From Artocarpus heterophyllus (taxonomy: Eukaryota > Streptophyta > Magnoliopsida > Rosales > Moraceae), in the NCBI GenBank assembly GCA_025403435.1, contig CM046351.1, forward strand, positions 27,493,730 through 27,557,729: a DNA stretch of 64,000 nt, given 5' to 3'. Both the position numbers and the translations under genes were made by a program. This document shows positions 1 to 9,725 of this stretch, piece after piece. Under the pieces are notes generated by a model, which was not told the origin of the DNA, searched no databases, and saw only the letters and a program-made list of their open reading frames with translations. How positions within the stretch are numbered: position 1 is the first letter of the stretch; the number at the start of each line of letters is the position of its first letter.

Positions 1-1142
1 TTTGTCGAGCAATTCCTTTAATTGCTTATGAAGCTCCTTTAACTTTGCTGGGACCATTCTATACGGTGCCTTTGAAATCGGGTCGGTGCTTGGAGCGAGC
101 TCAATCTCAAATTCGACATCTCTATCTGGCGGTAAGCTTGTTAGGTCATCGGGAAATACTTCTGAATATTCACATACTGCAGGCACATCTTCAATTCTTG
201 TCTTTTCTTCTTGACTTCTATCTACAATGTTAGCCAGATAGCCCATGCAACCACTCGCTAACAATTTCCTTGCTTTCATGGTGGATAAAAACACACTGGG
301 TGTCTTTCTGGATTCGCCAACAGACACGAGCTTTTGATCACCTTCTAGATGGAAGATCACCTTTTGTTTCTGACATTTAATAGAGGCCTTGTACTTGCTC
401 AGAAAATCCATCCCAAGAATCATATCATAGTAGTACATGTCAATCACGATAAGGTTGATGAAGAGTTCCCTATCAGAAATCCATAGGGGTACTGTACGCA
501 GACAGTGCGTAGATACTATCACTTCCTTGGGAGGTAGTGTCATAGTGAATTCCTGTCTCATAGGCTCTAAACGAACCCCTAACTTCTTAGCAAATGACGT
601 AGATACAAAAGAATGTGTGGCACCCGTATCAAAAAGGAAATAAGCATCAATAGAAAGACTTTATATCTGACCTGTGACCACATTAGAGGCTTCAGTAGCC
701 ACTTGTTCTTTCGTCATGGCATAGATGCGGGCATTCGTAGATGGGGCTTCAAGTCTTCCTTGACTGATCAGTGGTCTTTCGAAGGAAGCTTGCATCTGAT
801 GGAGTTGGGCTTGAGGAGGAGCTCTTTAAGGGGCATTAGCATTCGTCTGGTTGGGGTAGTTCTTGGTGAAATGATCTTCTCGCCTAGATATAAAACACTG
901 ATTAGTCCCCATACGGCATTCACTAGGATGTTTCCTTCCATATTTGGTGCATGGTTGAAACTGCCTATTGTTGTTGTTGTTGGGCTGGCCGCTATTATGC
1001 TTCTTGTTGCCCTGGTTTTGTTGGTTTTTAGGATTGTCCTTCCTCTTGTTGTTCCTCCAGTTTTGATTGTTGTTGTTGTTGCTATTGTTGTTGTTCCAGT
1101 GTGGAGGGCGGTTTTGGCTGTTTGTATTACTGGCTGGCTAAC
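1..1142 (-). pseudogene. Chromovirus gag tail, protease and RT N-terminus
   Basis: Read on the minus strand this stretch encodes, in order, an Asn-rich gag tail (about 1130-960), a CCHC-like knuckle (about 950-860), a retroviral aspartic protease with catalytic DTGATHSF at about 635-612 and the ILGMDFL motif near 425-405, and the RT N-terminus with SKAPYRM at about 85-60. The RT continues beyond the window. The plus-strand valine-rich frame at 613-1155 is a shadow of the Asn-rich tail. The piece ends at 1142, where the Athila/Tat-type element is inserted; its gag N-terminus resumes at 13080. Confidence 0.88.
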
Positions 1143-3275
1143 TGATGAGACTTAGAAAATGCACTTTTCTTAACAAAAAAATCAAGCATTTTTCATTAAT
1201 ATTTCTCATAAAACTCCTCAATTATAGCAATTCAGTGATAAAAAGTGTTTTAATGTCTTAGTATGCAAATGTGTTTAAAAATGTATTTTTAGTATGTTTT
1301 TATGTTCAATAATATTTTTAGTAATTTTTGGAGTCGTTTAAGTGTGTTAAATAAGTGTTTAAATAGTTAAAACCATAAAAATAATGTTGTGTGATTTTAT
1401 TTTAAGTTTTAATGTGTTTGATAGTGTGTTTTAAGTTTGTAAATATGTCCTATTATCTTTTTAGTGATTTCTACAAATATCTCCAAGTCAAAAAAATAAT
1501 ATATGTGCTAAACCGAAAAAGACTAAAAATTTTAGAAGTTTTTGATTAATTTTGTGTGTTTTAATGTAAAATAAATATTTTTAATGTTAATGTAAATATT
1601 ATGTTTGTAAAATAATTAATTTTAGTATGTCTGTGAATTTTAGATTTGAAATCTAGAGGAAAAACAGAGTAAAACGGTGCAAAAACGGATAAAATCGAAC
1701 ATCAAATGCATAAAAAATAATTAAAAATTTTAATTTAAATTTAATGGAGACGCATGGCGTCACGAGAGCTGTTGGATTCATTGTGAAATTGATCTCAACC
1801 ATCCAACCGAGGTCCGCATGTCGTTGCGTCATCCCTTGCGTCAGCCGAATCTTAGAGTGTAGTCCACGTGGCGTTTTCTGATTGGCGCGTGTAATTCACA
1901 CTGCAGACAAAGCTGCAGTGAAAGTTAGAGGAGCAACTCAGGCCGTGTCCAATCTCATGCAGTCGTCTCCACATGCTCCCACTTTTTTAGCCGTCCGATG
2001 CGATGACCAAGACTAATCTAACGGTCTTCAATCTCGATCCTACTGGTCCCACCTGGGCCCATTCTCATTCGCATTTGGAAGCCGTTGGATTGCGAAATGA
2101 ACGAACTAGACTGCACTGTTTCAGTGCTACCATTTACTGCGAAGCAGAGAATTACAAACGAATTCTCACGTCCATCAAGATGTCTCAGCGCAAAGAAAGA
2201 GAAGGAAATTGGTTTTTCAACGCTTGAATAGTAAAAATAATTAAAGAATAGTAACTCTTTCATGCCTATAAATACCGAGCTATCCTTCAGGTCTTAGCAC
2301 CCCCTCTTGCAGTATGAGAATGCTGCTATAATAGTTATAGTTTAGTTTTTATTTTAGTTTTCAGTCTAGTTTCTTGTAAAATATTTTCTAGTTTATGTTG
2401 TAAAAATTATGCTCAATAATATGAGTAGTACTTTATTAATTATGTCATTCTAAATTTCTTTTTAGCTGAGGGAGAGGGGGAAATTTTGGAAAAATTATCT
2501 TAAATATTTTTAGTTTTTCTTAGTTTTCTAAGCTATTGTAATGCCAAAATATTTTCTTAGAAAACTTAGAATTTCAATATTTTCTTACCTAGAACTCTAC
2601 CAAAATTACGGTTCTGATTTATCGACGACATAGACTAGCACAGATAATGCTTGGGAGGACCTTGATTACTCGTAGACAGAGAATGGCTCGGTAAATGCTT
2701 AACTTACTATCTTGGTTGTTATTTTAGTTAAGTTATGTTGAAATGCTGCTTATTTATTAACTTGTGTTTTTGCTACATTATAGAGATGGAATGACACAAT
2801 AAATGCTTGGTAAATCTTGATTTATTGTCGACATAGAATGGCATAGTGTATACTTAAACCAACTAATAAATAAAAAGAGAAACTTAAATATATTGAAGAT
2901 AATTGCCAGAACAAAACCTTTAAACCTCAATCTTGTTATTATTGTTGTTTTACCTCTTTAAATTGTCGTTATTATTGTTGTTACTCTGCTTAAGTTATTA
3001 TTTGCATTTCTTGTTATTAAAGTTCCAAATTATCAAAATTTAAAGATGAAAAATGTTGTAAAAATGTGTAAATATTGTAAATACATTCTATAAATAATAA
3101 ATATTAATCCTCAAATTTTTTAGCTTAAATAAAAAGAAAAAGTTAACATAATATATGTACTAGAACTGAATAAATCCTTCCCTATGGGTTCGACCTCGGA
3201 TTCAACAAGTAAATATTACTTGAGACAATCTTATACTTGGGGTTATTTTAGAATGCATAAATAGACGTGAGATCA
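1143..3275 (+). repeat. 5' LTR of the Athila/Tat-type element
   Basis: 2133 bp, TG...CA ends, aligned with 10949-13079 by eye over its whole length. The first half is very AT-rich. The region 1745-2260 is GC-richer and contains ACGTG-core boxes (for example CCACGTGGCG at 1863). A TATA box follows at 2267. There is no protein-coding signal: the short frames at 2003-2263 are present on both strands and in both LTRs, which fits LTR sequence and not a gene. Confidence 0.92.
2267..2274 (+). promoter_or_regulatory. TATA box of the 5' LTR
   Basis: TATAAATA preceded by CATGCC and conserved in the right LTR at 12072-12079. It lies downstream of the GC-rich, ACGTG-containing part of the LTR and about 1.7 kb before gag. 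Transcription would start near 2300. Assigned from position and conservation only. Confidence 0.6.
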
Positions 3276-3281
3276 AGTTTT

Positions 3282-3303
3282 TGGCGCCATTGACGGGGAA
3301 CGG
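3282..3303 (+). other. Primer binding site (tRNA-Asp type)
   Basis: TGGCGCCATTGACGGGGA begins 6 nt after the LTR end. It is close to TGGCGCCGTTGCCGGGGA, the complement of the plant tRNA-Asp 3' end used by Athila/Tat elements; two bases differ. Confidence 0.8.
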
Positions 3304-3964
3304 TATTGTTTTCAGTGCAGTATAATATTATATAATATATTTTCTTTTTCTTTTATATATTACTAACTTTTCTGTTCTTTTGTTTTATTTCTTTTCTTTT
3401 GTTAATATCTTCTATTTTGCAGGTATTAAGTACTGTTCACATAGAAATCTGCATGCATTTTCTGTAAGTTAATATTTGTAGTAGTTACTATTCATGTCAC
3501 TATTTTAATATTAAAAAAAATTAAAAAAAATATATTAAAAAAATCAAAAATCATAAAAAAATTATTTTCTCTCATTTCTTTTGTAAAATATTTATTTTGC
3601 TAGTTTTAGGTTTTTGCCTTATAAATAAAACTTCATAAAATTTTAGATTAGGTTTTCCATAATACTTAATAAATAAATTGTGTTTTTGATAAAAGTATTT
3701 TTTGAGAAAGTTTTGTTTGGGGATTGGTACTAGTTCGGAATTCTTTCCCATAATCGGTTCACTTTTGGAGATTCTCCCAACACCAGTCATTCCTAGAACG
3801 TTGTTTTGTCAAGGAGATTGGTTCTTAAGGAGCCTTAGCACCACCAATCTTTCCTAGGGACATTCTTGAAAAATATAATTCACAAACTTCACAAAATCAA
3901 TAAGGCAAATACTTTTCATTCACTACTCTACTCTTCTTGAGTAGAGAAAAGCTTAGTATTTGTC

Positions 3965-3972
3965 TATAAAAT
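3965..3972 (+). promoter_or_regulatory. TATAAAAT box before gag
   Basis: TTGTCTATAAAAT lies 25 nt before the gag ATG at 3997. The same 13-mer recurs before the unknown ORF at 7103, and a variant precedes the LOG-like ORF at 8479. It is too close to the ATG for a normal leader, so the match may be chance or a re-used element module. Confidence 0.3.
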
Positions 3973-3996
3973 TTTGTAAATATTTAAATAATTTGT

Positions 3997-5136
3997 ATGC
4001 CAGTTTGGTTTCGTGAGTCTAATAGTCGTAGGTTAGTTAAGAAAAGTTTAGAATCACCTTTCGTCTCTGTTGTGTCTTCAAATTCACCAAAAATGGCTGA
4101 TGATGAAAGTGTTCATAATGAAAATATTGTTAATCAACAACTCATCAATCCTGCTGTTCACTCAATGAGAGATTATTTGCAACCACCTCGTGAATCCACT
4201 CCATCATGTTTGGTTTTTCCTCTCAATGCTCATCACTTTAGGTTTAAACCTGGGATGATCAACTTGCTTTCCAATTTTCATGGCTTAGAATCTGAAAATC
4301 CATATCTACACCTTAGAGAGTTTGAAGATGTTTGTGCTACCTTCACTGACCAGGAAGTTTCAAATGAAATTGTTAAGCTTAAGCTTTTTCCTTTTTTTTA
4401 AAAGACAAAGCTAAAACTTGGCTTACTTCTTTAAAACCTAGGTCAATAGGTACATGGCAAGAAATGCAAACTGAGTTTCTGAAAAAATTCTTTCCAACAT
4501 ATAAGACTAATGCTTTAAAAAAACAAATTCAAAATTTTTCCCAAAATGCAAAAGAAGTTTATTTCCAATGCTGGGAACGATTTAAAGATTTGTTGAATTC
4601 TTGCCCACATCATGGTTTTGAAAAATGGTGTTACATTAGTTTTTTTTATGAAGGCTTAACTCCTAAAACCCTGTCAATTTGTTGAAACAATGTGTAATGG
4701 AGAATTCCTTGATAAAGAACCTGATGAAGCGTTAGATTTTCTTGATAATTTAGCTAATAACTCTCAATACTGGCAACATAGTAATTCTGAAGGCTCAATT
4801 AGATCTAATATTGCTAATGCTCAAAGAGGTGTCTATCAACTTAGTCAAGAAAATGATCTAAGTGTTAGAATTGCATGTTTGGCTAAAAAGATTGAAGCCA
4901 TGGAACGAAGGAATGTCCAAGAACCCAAAATTGAAATTTTGTGTAGTGTTTGCCAAACTCTAGGACACTCAACTTATGAATGCCCAATTTTTAAGGAAGA
5001 GTCCCATGAACAGATGAATTACACAAATCAATTAGACCCACCTAGAAAGCCATTTCCATCCCCACATTCTGACACATACAATTCACAATGGAAAAACCAT
5101 CCCAATTTCAGTTGGAGAAATGATAAACCACAATAG
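3997..5136 (+). pseudogene. Athila/Tat-type gag, two frameshifts
   Basis: Nucleocapsid/capsid precursor. Frame 1 (3997-4401) has the capsid-like segment FHGLESENPYLHLREFEDVC typical of Athila/Tat gag. A run of eight T at about 4391-4398 then shifts frame; the reading continues in 4402-4685 (KAKTWLTSL, FLKKFFPTY) and after a second shift near 4683 in 4690-5136 (VETMCNGEF, EALDFLDNLA). A CCHC knuckle, CSVCQTLGHSTYEC, lies at about 4951-4992, followed by the FSWR segment usual in this clade. The copy cannot make an intact gag. Confidence 0.88.
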
Positions 5137-5792
5137 CACTATCAACCACCACCACCACTTCCACCACAAAATTCTTAAGGCCGTCCACCATTTCTGTCAA
5201 ATTCTCAAAATTTTCAAAGGCCTCCACAAAATTTTTCTGAAAATCTCCAATCTTGAGTCAAAACTCTTGAAGACCTTTGCAAACTTTCATTCAAGCTCAA
5301 AAATCATTCATTCAAAAATAGGAAGTTCATAACACTCGCACTTCTCAAGACATTCATGAAATTAAAGAATCCATTTCTAAACTCACTTCTTCCCTTCGCA
5401 TTCAAGAAAAAGGCAAATTTTTTGCTCAACCTGTACATTATCCATCTGCAAATGAAATTGCCTCTTCTAATTCATAATCATAACAAGAAACTGTTAATTT
5501 TGTTACAACTCTTTGAAGTGGAAAAACTATTGATAAGACTAATCTTTTAAAAGATTAGAAAGTTAATTCAACCTTGAAAAGTGGTGATAAAATTAATAGT
5601 GATGAGGAAAATTCTGAAAAAGAAAAGAGTGTTTCAAGAGAGAAATTTGTTCCAAAGATTCCATTTCCTCAAGCTTTGCTTTCAAAAGAGAAGTTTGACA
5701 AAAATGCTGAAATTTTTTAACTGTTCAAACAAGTCAAAATTAACATTTCACTTTTAGATGCAATCAAACAAGTCCCATCTTATGCTAAATTT
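5137..5792 (+). pseudogene. Degenerate gag to protease linker
   Basis: Pro/Gln/Ser-rich linker between gag and protease with several stops and shifts. The end of the region (from about 5765) reads AIKQVPSYAKFLK, a conserved Athila/Tat segment just before the protease. Nothing else is recognisable. Confidence 0.6.
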
Positions 5793-6308
5793 TTGAAAGA
5801 TTGTTGTACAATTAAAAGAAAGCATAATGTGACTAAAACTACATTTTTAGCTGAGAATGTTAGTTCCATCATTCAACATCATTCATCATTAAAATACAAA
5901 GATCCTGGTTGTCCCACAATTCCTTGTATCATCAGAAATACTCAAATTGAACATGCTTTGTTAGACCTTGGTGCTAGTGTCAACCTCTTACCTTATTCTG
6001 TTTACCAGCAATTAGGTTTAGGTGAACTAAAGCCAACTTCTGTCACACTTCAACTAGCTGATCGATCTGTAAAAATTCCAAGAGGTGTTGTCGAGGATGT
6101 GTTAATCCAAATTGATAAATTTTACTACCCAGTAGATTTCATTGTTTTGGATACACAACCTGTCACAAATTCAAATGTTCAAATTCTTGTCATTTTAGGT
6201 CGTCCATTTCTTGCAACTTCTAATGCTTTGATTAATTGTAGAAATGGAATACTAAAATTGTTTTTTGGGAATATGACTTCAGAATTCAACATTTTTAACA
6301 TGGCATAA
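5793..6308 (+). pseudogene. Athila/Tat aspartic protease
   Basis: A 171-residue open stretch. The active site ALLDLGASVNLLPYS is at residues 55-69 (about 5955-5999) with the DLGA form usual in this clade, and the flap/C-terminal motif ILGRPFL follows near 6190-6215. The frame really begins upstream, since the codon at 5793 is TTG. It ends at 6306-6308 (TAA), where autonomous relatives would continue into RT. The protease fold itself looks undamaged, but the gag upstream is shifted. Confidence 0.85.
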
Positions 6309-6329
6309 TCACCCTCTGGAAAGTGTGAA

Positions 6330-6728
6330 GTGAACTTTGTTGAGCGTAGTACTTCTGGAATGTTTGTTGATCCTTTGGCTGATTTGGCTAATTCTTTTGA
6401 TTCAAATGTTCCACCCAAAGTTGATAACCATCCTGTGAATGTTTTTGACCAATCTCTTGAAGCTAAAAAGTCAAGTTTTGAAGCTAAATGTGGAAATAAA
6501 GTTTTTGAAGAAGAACTTGAGGATGAGGTGATGGGTGACACTATGGATGACCTCATGTATGATCTCATGGATGAAGAAGAATTTCAACAAAGATTATTTA
6601 CAGCTGTTGGCAACTTAACTTTTTGGGAGTGCTATCTTTTGGGAAGGTTTAGAGCAACTCTTCCAATAGTCATCAGCATTGATGATTCTGACTTCGAACC
6701 GAAAACTGAAATCATAGTTATAGATTAA
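6330..6728 (+). pseudogene. Acidic spacer after the protease
   Basis: A 132-codon frame, acidic (EEELEDEVMGDTMDD around codons 56-70), in the place of the protease-RT spacer of Athila/Tat polyproteins. No RT motifs (such as a YxDD box) follow in any frame up to 10948. I read it as the remnant of the pol linker at the left edge of the lost or replaced pol region. Confidence 0.5.
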
Positions 6729-6821
6729 TGTTTGTGTTGTATTTATGTTTTTGTATTTGTTTGTTGAATCTTTATTTTCTTTGTTTTTCCTAAAAATCAG
6801 AAAAATAATTTCAAAAATTCA

Positions 6822-6905
6822 TTAAAATGGCAGAAATTATGGAGGTTATAATCAGCACGATTAGTTGGTATTTTTGTATCAACGACCTCTAGAAACGCAT
6901 TTTAA
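6822..6905 (+). other. Structured stem-loop R0 (GAAACG family)
   Basis: Outer stem TTAAAATG/CATTTTAA (6822-6829 with 6898-6905, 8 of 8). Internal loop GCAGAA on the 5' side and GAAACG (6892-6897) on the 3' side. Inner stem TGGAGGT/ACCTCTA (6840-6846 with 6885-6891, one G.U), enclosing a further hairpin GTTGGTA/TATCAAC (6864-6883). Same layout as the other four hairpins but larger and with CAGAA for CTGAG. Confidence 0.55.
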
Positions 6906-7102
6906 ATGAAATGATTTTCAATGAATTTTTCTGAATTTTAGATCTCTGTAAAAAAAAATGAAAAACTTAAAAGTACAAAAATATTTTCATTTCTAAGTAA
7001 TCTGTTAGGTTACTTTTTTTTAGCCCATTTTAGTTTAGCACATTATTCTCGCATGCATCTGTATAGTCTTCCCCGTGTCTAAACAGAAATCCACCCCTTG
7101 TC

Positions 7103-7110
7103 TATAAAAT
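7103..7110 (+). promoter_or_regulatory. TATAAAAT box before the unknown ORF
   Basis: TTGTCTATAAAAT is followed by a pyrimidine-rich tract (about 7135-7370, many CTCTCT and TTCTT runs) resembling a plant 5' leader, and then ATG at 7377. This suggests that the ORF has its own internal promoter within the retrotransposon. Inference from sequence only. Confidence 0.4.
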
Positions 7111-7376
7111 CTGTTACTGTGCATCTAAGCTTAAGAATCTTTGTTCTTTCTCTTTCTAAATTTCTTGTTCTCTCTCTCTCGAATTCTCTCTATCTTCTTG
7201 CTAAAATTCCAAGAAATTCTTCAAAACTCTTTCAAAGTTCTTCAATCTTTCAAACACTTTTTCTAGAAAATCTTCAATCTCCTTTTCTTCTGCTTCCACA
7301 AAAAAACTTCACAATTCTCTCTCAAACTCTCTCTTAAAGCTTTCAATTCACTCTCAAGAATCTCAATTCCTCAATC

Positions 7377-7919
7377 ATGGATCCGAAATATGAGCACTTA
7401 AAGAAATATTTCCCTTCACTTTCTCAAAGAGAAATCAGAAAGAAGTACAAAACTAGAGTCACTCGTCTTTAGGTACTTTCATGTTTTAAGCTTCCTACTG
7501 ATATTAAGATGTACATAGAAGGTCTTGTTCATTCAAGTGATGTAAATAATGTTGGTTTGCCTGGTATGGGTACAAGTCTATGTGCTAGAAAAAGAAGAGC
7601 TCGTCATATGGAGTCAAAATGTCATAAATGTTCTTGTCAAACTTGTTCCCGGAAAATGTCCCTCAACTGGTTTTGTATCTAGAAATAGGGAAGATAAAAT
7701 TTAGTTATGTAAAAATGGTCTTAGGAATGAAAACTTAGAAGATCTCCGAGTTTCTTTTGAGTCCCATCCAAGTGGATACGTTTGGGGGGCTATGAAACAA
7801 CTCTGGCCTCAATTTCATGTAGAAAAAGAACGTCTTGGGAATCTGACACTAAAAGACCCAACTGTTCAGTTTGCAAGAATGTTAGATGGAAAACAGACTC
7901 AAGATCCTTCTACTTCATA
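7377..7919 (+). pseudogene. Unknown ORF in retrotransposon, degraded
   Basis: Starts at ATG 7377 (MDPKYEHLKKYF). An in-frame TAG follows at codon 32, the frame continues through a basic, Cys-rich patch (KCHKCSCQTCSRK, about 7619-7657), then a shift near 7660 leads into a second frame that reads LEDLRVSFESHPSGYVWG and QLWPQFHVEKERLG and stops at TAA about 7917-7919. One more stop lies near 7703. Together about 180 codons. I do not recognise the family. The codon pattern across the breaks looks like a once-coding gene, not random sequence. It lies between protease and the LOG-like gene in the space where pol should be. Confidence 0.5.
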
Positions 7920-8042
7920 ACAAGGTTTGTAAAGTATTTTTCTTTGTTTCTTTGTGTGTTTGTCTTAAAAAAAAAATCATCATAAAAAAAATAAAAAAAG
8001 GTTGAAAATTTATTCAAGATATGATCATGGTTTTAATGAAAA

Positions 8043-8090
8043 TCATCAAAACAACTGAGTAATGGAATTTCTGGAAACGTGTTTTGATGA
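8043..8090 (+). other. Structured stem-loop R1 (GAAACG family)
   Basis: Outer stem TCATCAAAACA/TGTTTTGATGA (8043-8053 with 8080-8090), 11 of 11 pairs. Internal loop ACTGAGTAA and GAAACG (8074-8079); inner stem TGGA/TCTG (8063-8073) with two G.U pairs. It lies between the unknown ORF and the LOG-like ORF. Confidence 0.65.
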
Positions 8091-8478
8091 ACAAAAGTTT
8101 TCTTTAACTCATTCTCGAATAAAATTTCATCAACAAAAAGATTTTTATTTTTTTGTGATTTATACAGTTGATGTTTAATAATTGTGATTGTACTATCTAT
8201 CTTATAATAATAATATCTTGACTTTTCTTCTTTTTTCAGATGCATAATTTTCTTCAGTAGGTATCTTGTTTGTCGTGTAAGATAAGCTTTGCTTTGAATT
8301 TTAAAATTTAGTCCCATTTGTCAAAAGTTGTACAGTAAAGTCTAGTTTGTCAAAAGGTAAATAGTTTTGTTGGGTACAAGTTGTCAAAAAAATTCTGCAG
8401 GTGTGTCACATTTATCTGTCCCTGTCTGTCATCATAGTTGTCTTTACTTAATTTTACCCAACGTTCTCTTTAGGTGTG

Positions 8479-8486
8479 TATAAAAT
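8479..8486 (+). promoter_or_regulatory. TATAAAAT box before the LOG-like ORF
   Basis: GTGTATAAAATCC lies about 90 nt before ATG 8576, a reasonable TATA-to-ATG distance. Between them is a stretch of 14 A around 8540. Same box as at 7103 and 3965. Confidence 0.4.
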
Positions 8487-8575
8487 CCTTTTAGTTCTTA
8501 AGTTTTTCTCAGAGCGAATTTGTAAGATAGAGTCAGTAAAAAAAAAAAAAAAGAGTCTTAGTCTTAGTAATTATC

Positions 8576-9214
8576 ATGGATTCCTCGTCCTAGTCATCTT
8601 TAAAGTTCAACAATATCTATGTGTTTTGTGGTTCTAAATCAAGAAAAGGCATTGATTACATAGAAACTGCATTTCATTTAGGCTATGTCTTGGCTAAGAA
8701 AAAGATAAACGTTGTCTATGGAGGAGGTAGTCTAGGTTTAATGGGTATTGTCTCTGCTGGAAGACGTTCTGGAGGTACTAGAGCTTTTGGTATTATTCCA
8801 GGTGTCCTCGCTCAAAGTCGTTTATGTGGTCCTACCATTGGTGTTGAAAAAATAGTTGTAGGTATGCCTGAGGGAATAAGAGACATGAAGTTTGCTTCTG
8901 ATACTTTCATTGCTTTACCTGGAGGTTTAGGAACTCTAGAAGAACTTTTTTCCATTGCTAGTTGGAAATTGTTAGGACTACACTCTAAACCTATTGGTTT
9001 GTTAAATATAAATGGTTACTTTGACAATTTGCTTAGTTTTTTAGATCATGCTGTGGAACAAAAGTTTCTTGAGGAGTCAGGAAGAAATATTTTTATCTCT
9101 GCCCCTACTGTAGAGGAATTGCTCAAAAAGATGCACGTCATTGATCTTGAAACGGACACTACAACATCAAAGTTCTGCGAAAAATGCAAACGAGATTGGG
9201 ATCTTTCTCTCTAA
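8576..9214 (+). pseudogene. LOG-like (cytokinin riboside 5'-monophosphate phosphoribohydrolase family) ORF, one nonsense codon
   Basis: LOG enzymes release active cytokinin bases from their riboside monophosphates. From ATG 8576 the frame has 212 codons, the usual LOG length, with a single break: TAG at codon 6 (8591-8593), one step from CAG. Visible family marks: FCGS at residues 17-20, YGGGSLGLMG at 48-57, PGGLGTLEE at 115-123 with the conserved final Glu, KPIGLLN and SAPTVEELLKKM near the C-terminus. The MHxRK catalytic motif is changed to MPEGI (97-101): the aligned Arg is Gly100, with an Arg two residues on. The last residues, FCEKCKRDWDLSL, are an unusual CxxC tail. Plant LOG genes have several introns; this copy has none, so it probably came from an mRNA. 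It sits in the pol position of the retrotransposon. Whether any enzyme activity was ever kept is unknown. Confidence 0.85.
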
Positions 9215-9501
9215 ACTCTACCTCTTTTAGTTTTACTTACAACATTATTGTTTTTGTCTTTGTTTATGCATTTGTCTTTGAATAACCGCTCTTGTAAGTA
9301 TATGTTGTTACTATTTTTACTTAATCTTGTTAAACATTGAGAACAGTGTTCAATTTAGGTTGGGGGAGAAGGTTATGTCATTTTTTTTCTTTTGTGATTG
9401 AATCTGGGACTAGTTTTAAAAACAAAGCAAAAAAAAAAAAACCTTGAAAATAAAAAAGAAGTGTGCTTTTTGTAAGACTTTAAGATTCATGTGTTCATAG
9501 G

Positions 9502-9544
9502 TCGAGATGACTGAGTGAAGGTTTTGTCTTGAAACGTGTCTCGA
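9502..9544 (+). other. Structured stem-loop R2 (GAAACG family)
   Basis: Outer stem TCGAGATG/TGTCTCGA (9502-9509 with 9537-9544), six Watson-Crick pairs plus two G.U. Internal loop ACTGAGTG and GAAACG (9531-9536); inner stem AAGG/TCTT (9518-9530). Confidence 0.55.
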
Positions 9545-9618
9545 TAATGGTCTAAAAATGAAGTCCTTTGTGTTTGTAAATTCTTATCTCTACATCTTTC
9601 TTTTGTAGCATGCAAGTT

Positions 9619-9668
9619 TGAAGATGGCTGAGGTAAGGAGTATTTAATATTCTTGAAACGCATCTTCA
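9619..9668 (+). other. Structured stem-loop R3 (GAAACG family)
   Basis: Outer stem TGAAGATG/CATCTTCA (9619-9626 with 9661-9668), 8 of 8. Internal loop GCTGAGGTA and GAAACG (9655-9660); inner stem AGGAGTAT/ATATTCTT (9636-9654) with two G.U pairs and a TTA loop. Confidence 0.6.
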
Positions 9669-9673
9669 CCTTG

Positions 9674-9725
9674 GTAGAAATAGCTGAGTAATAGAATGAC
9701 TAGCATTCTTGAAACGTATTTCTAC
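9674..9725 (+). other. Structured stem-loop R4 (GAAACG family)
   Basis: Outer stem GTAGAAATA/TATTTCTAC (9674-9682 with 9717-9725), 9 of 9. Internal loop GCTGAGTAAT and T-GAAACG (9711-9716); inner stem AGAATG/CATTCT (9693-9709) with an ACTAG loop. It begins only 5 nt after R3. Confidence 0.6.

Noticed and set aside
613..1155. Valine-rich membrane protein on the plus strand
   Set aside because: Reverse strand of an Asn-rich gag tail (GTT/AAC repeats).
2003..2263. Short ORFs in the Athila/Tat-type LTR
   Set aside because: Open on both strands, located over the LTR promoter, broken in the other LTR copy on the plus strand.
7919..8240. Intron joining the unknown ORF to the LOG-like ORF (AAG|GTTTGT near 7925, TTTTTTCAG near 8239)
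   Set aside because: Splice-like sites exist, but the unknown ORF already ends in TAA before the donor, and the LOG-like ORF has its own ATG and TATA box. RNA reads would be needed.
8576..9214. An ordinary host LOG gene
   Set aside because: It has no introns, has a stop at codon 6, and lies between LTRs with target duplications, gag and protease upstream and the element's 3' sequence downstream.
8043..9725. Hammerhead ribozymes (CTGAG...GAAAC resembles CUGANGA...GAAA)
   Set aside because: The position equivalent to G8 of the core is not consistent, and the outer arms pair with each other instead of forming two separate helices around a cleavage triplet. I keep the hairpins as a structured motif of unknown role.
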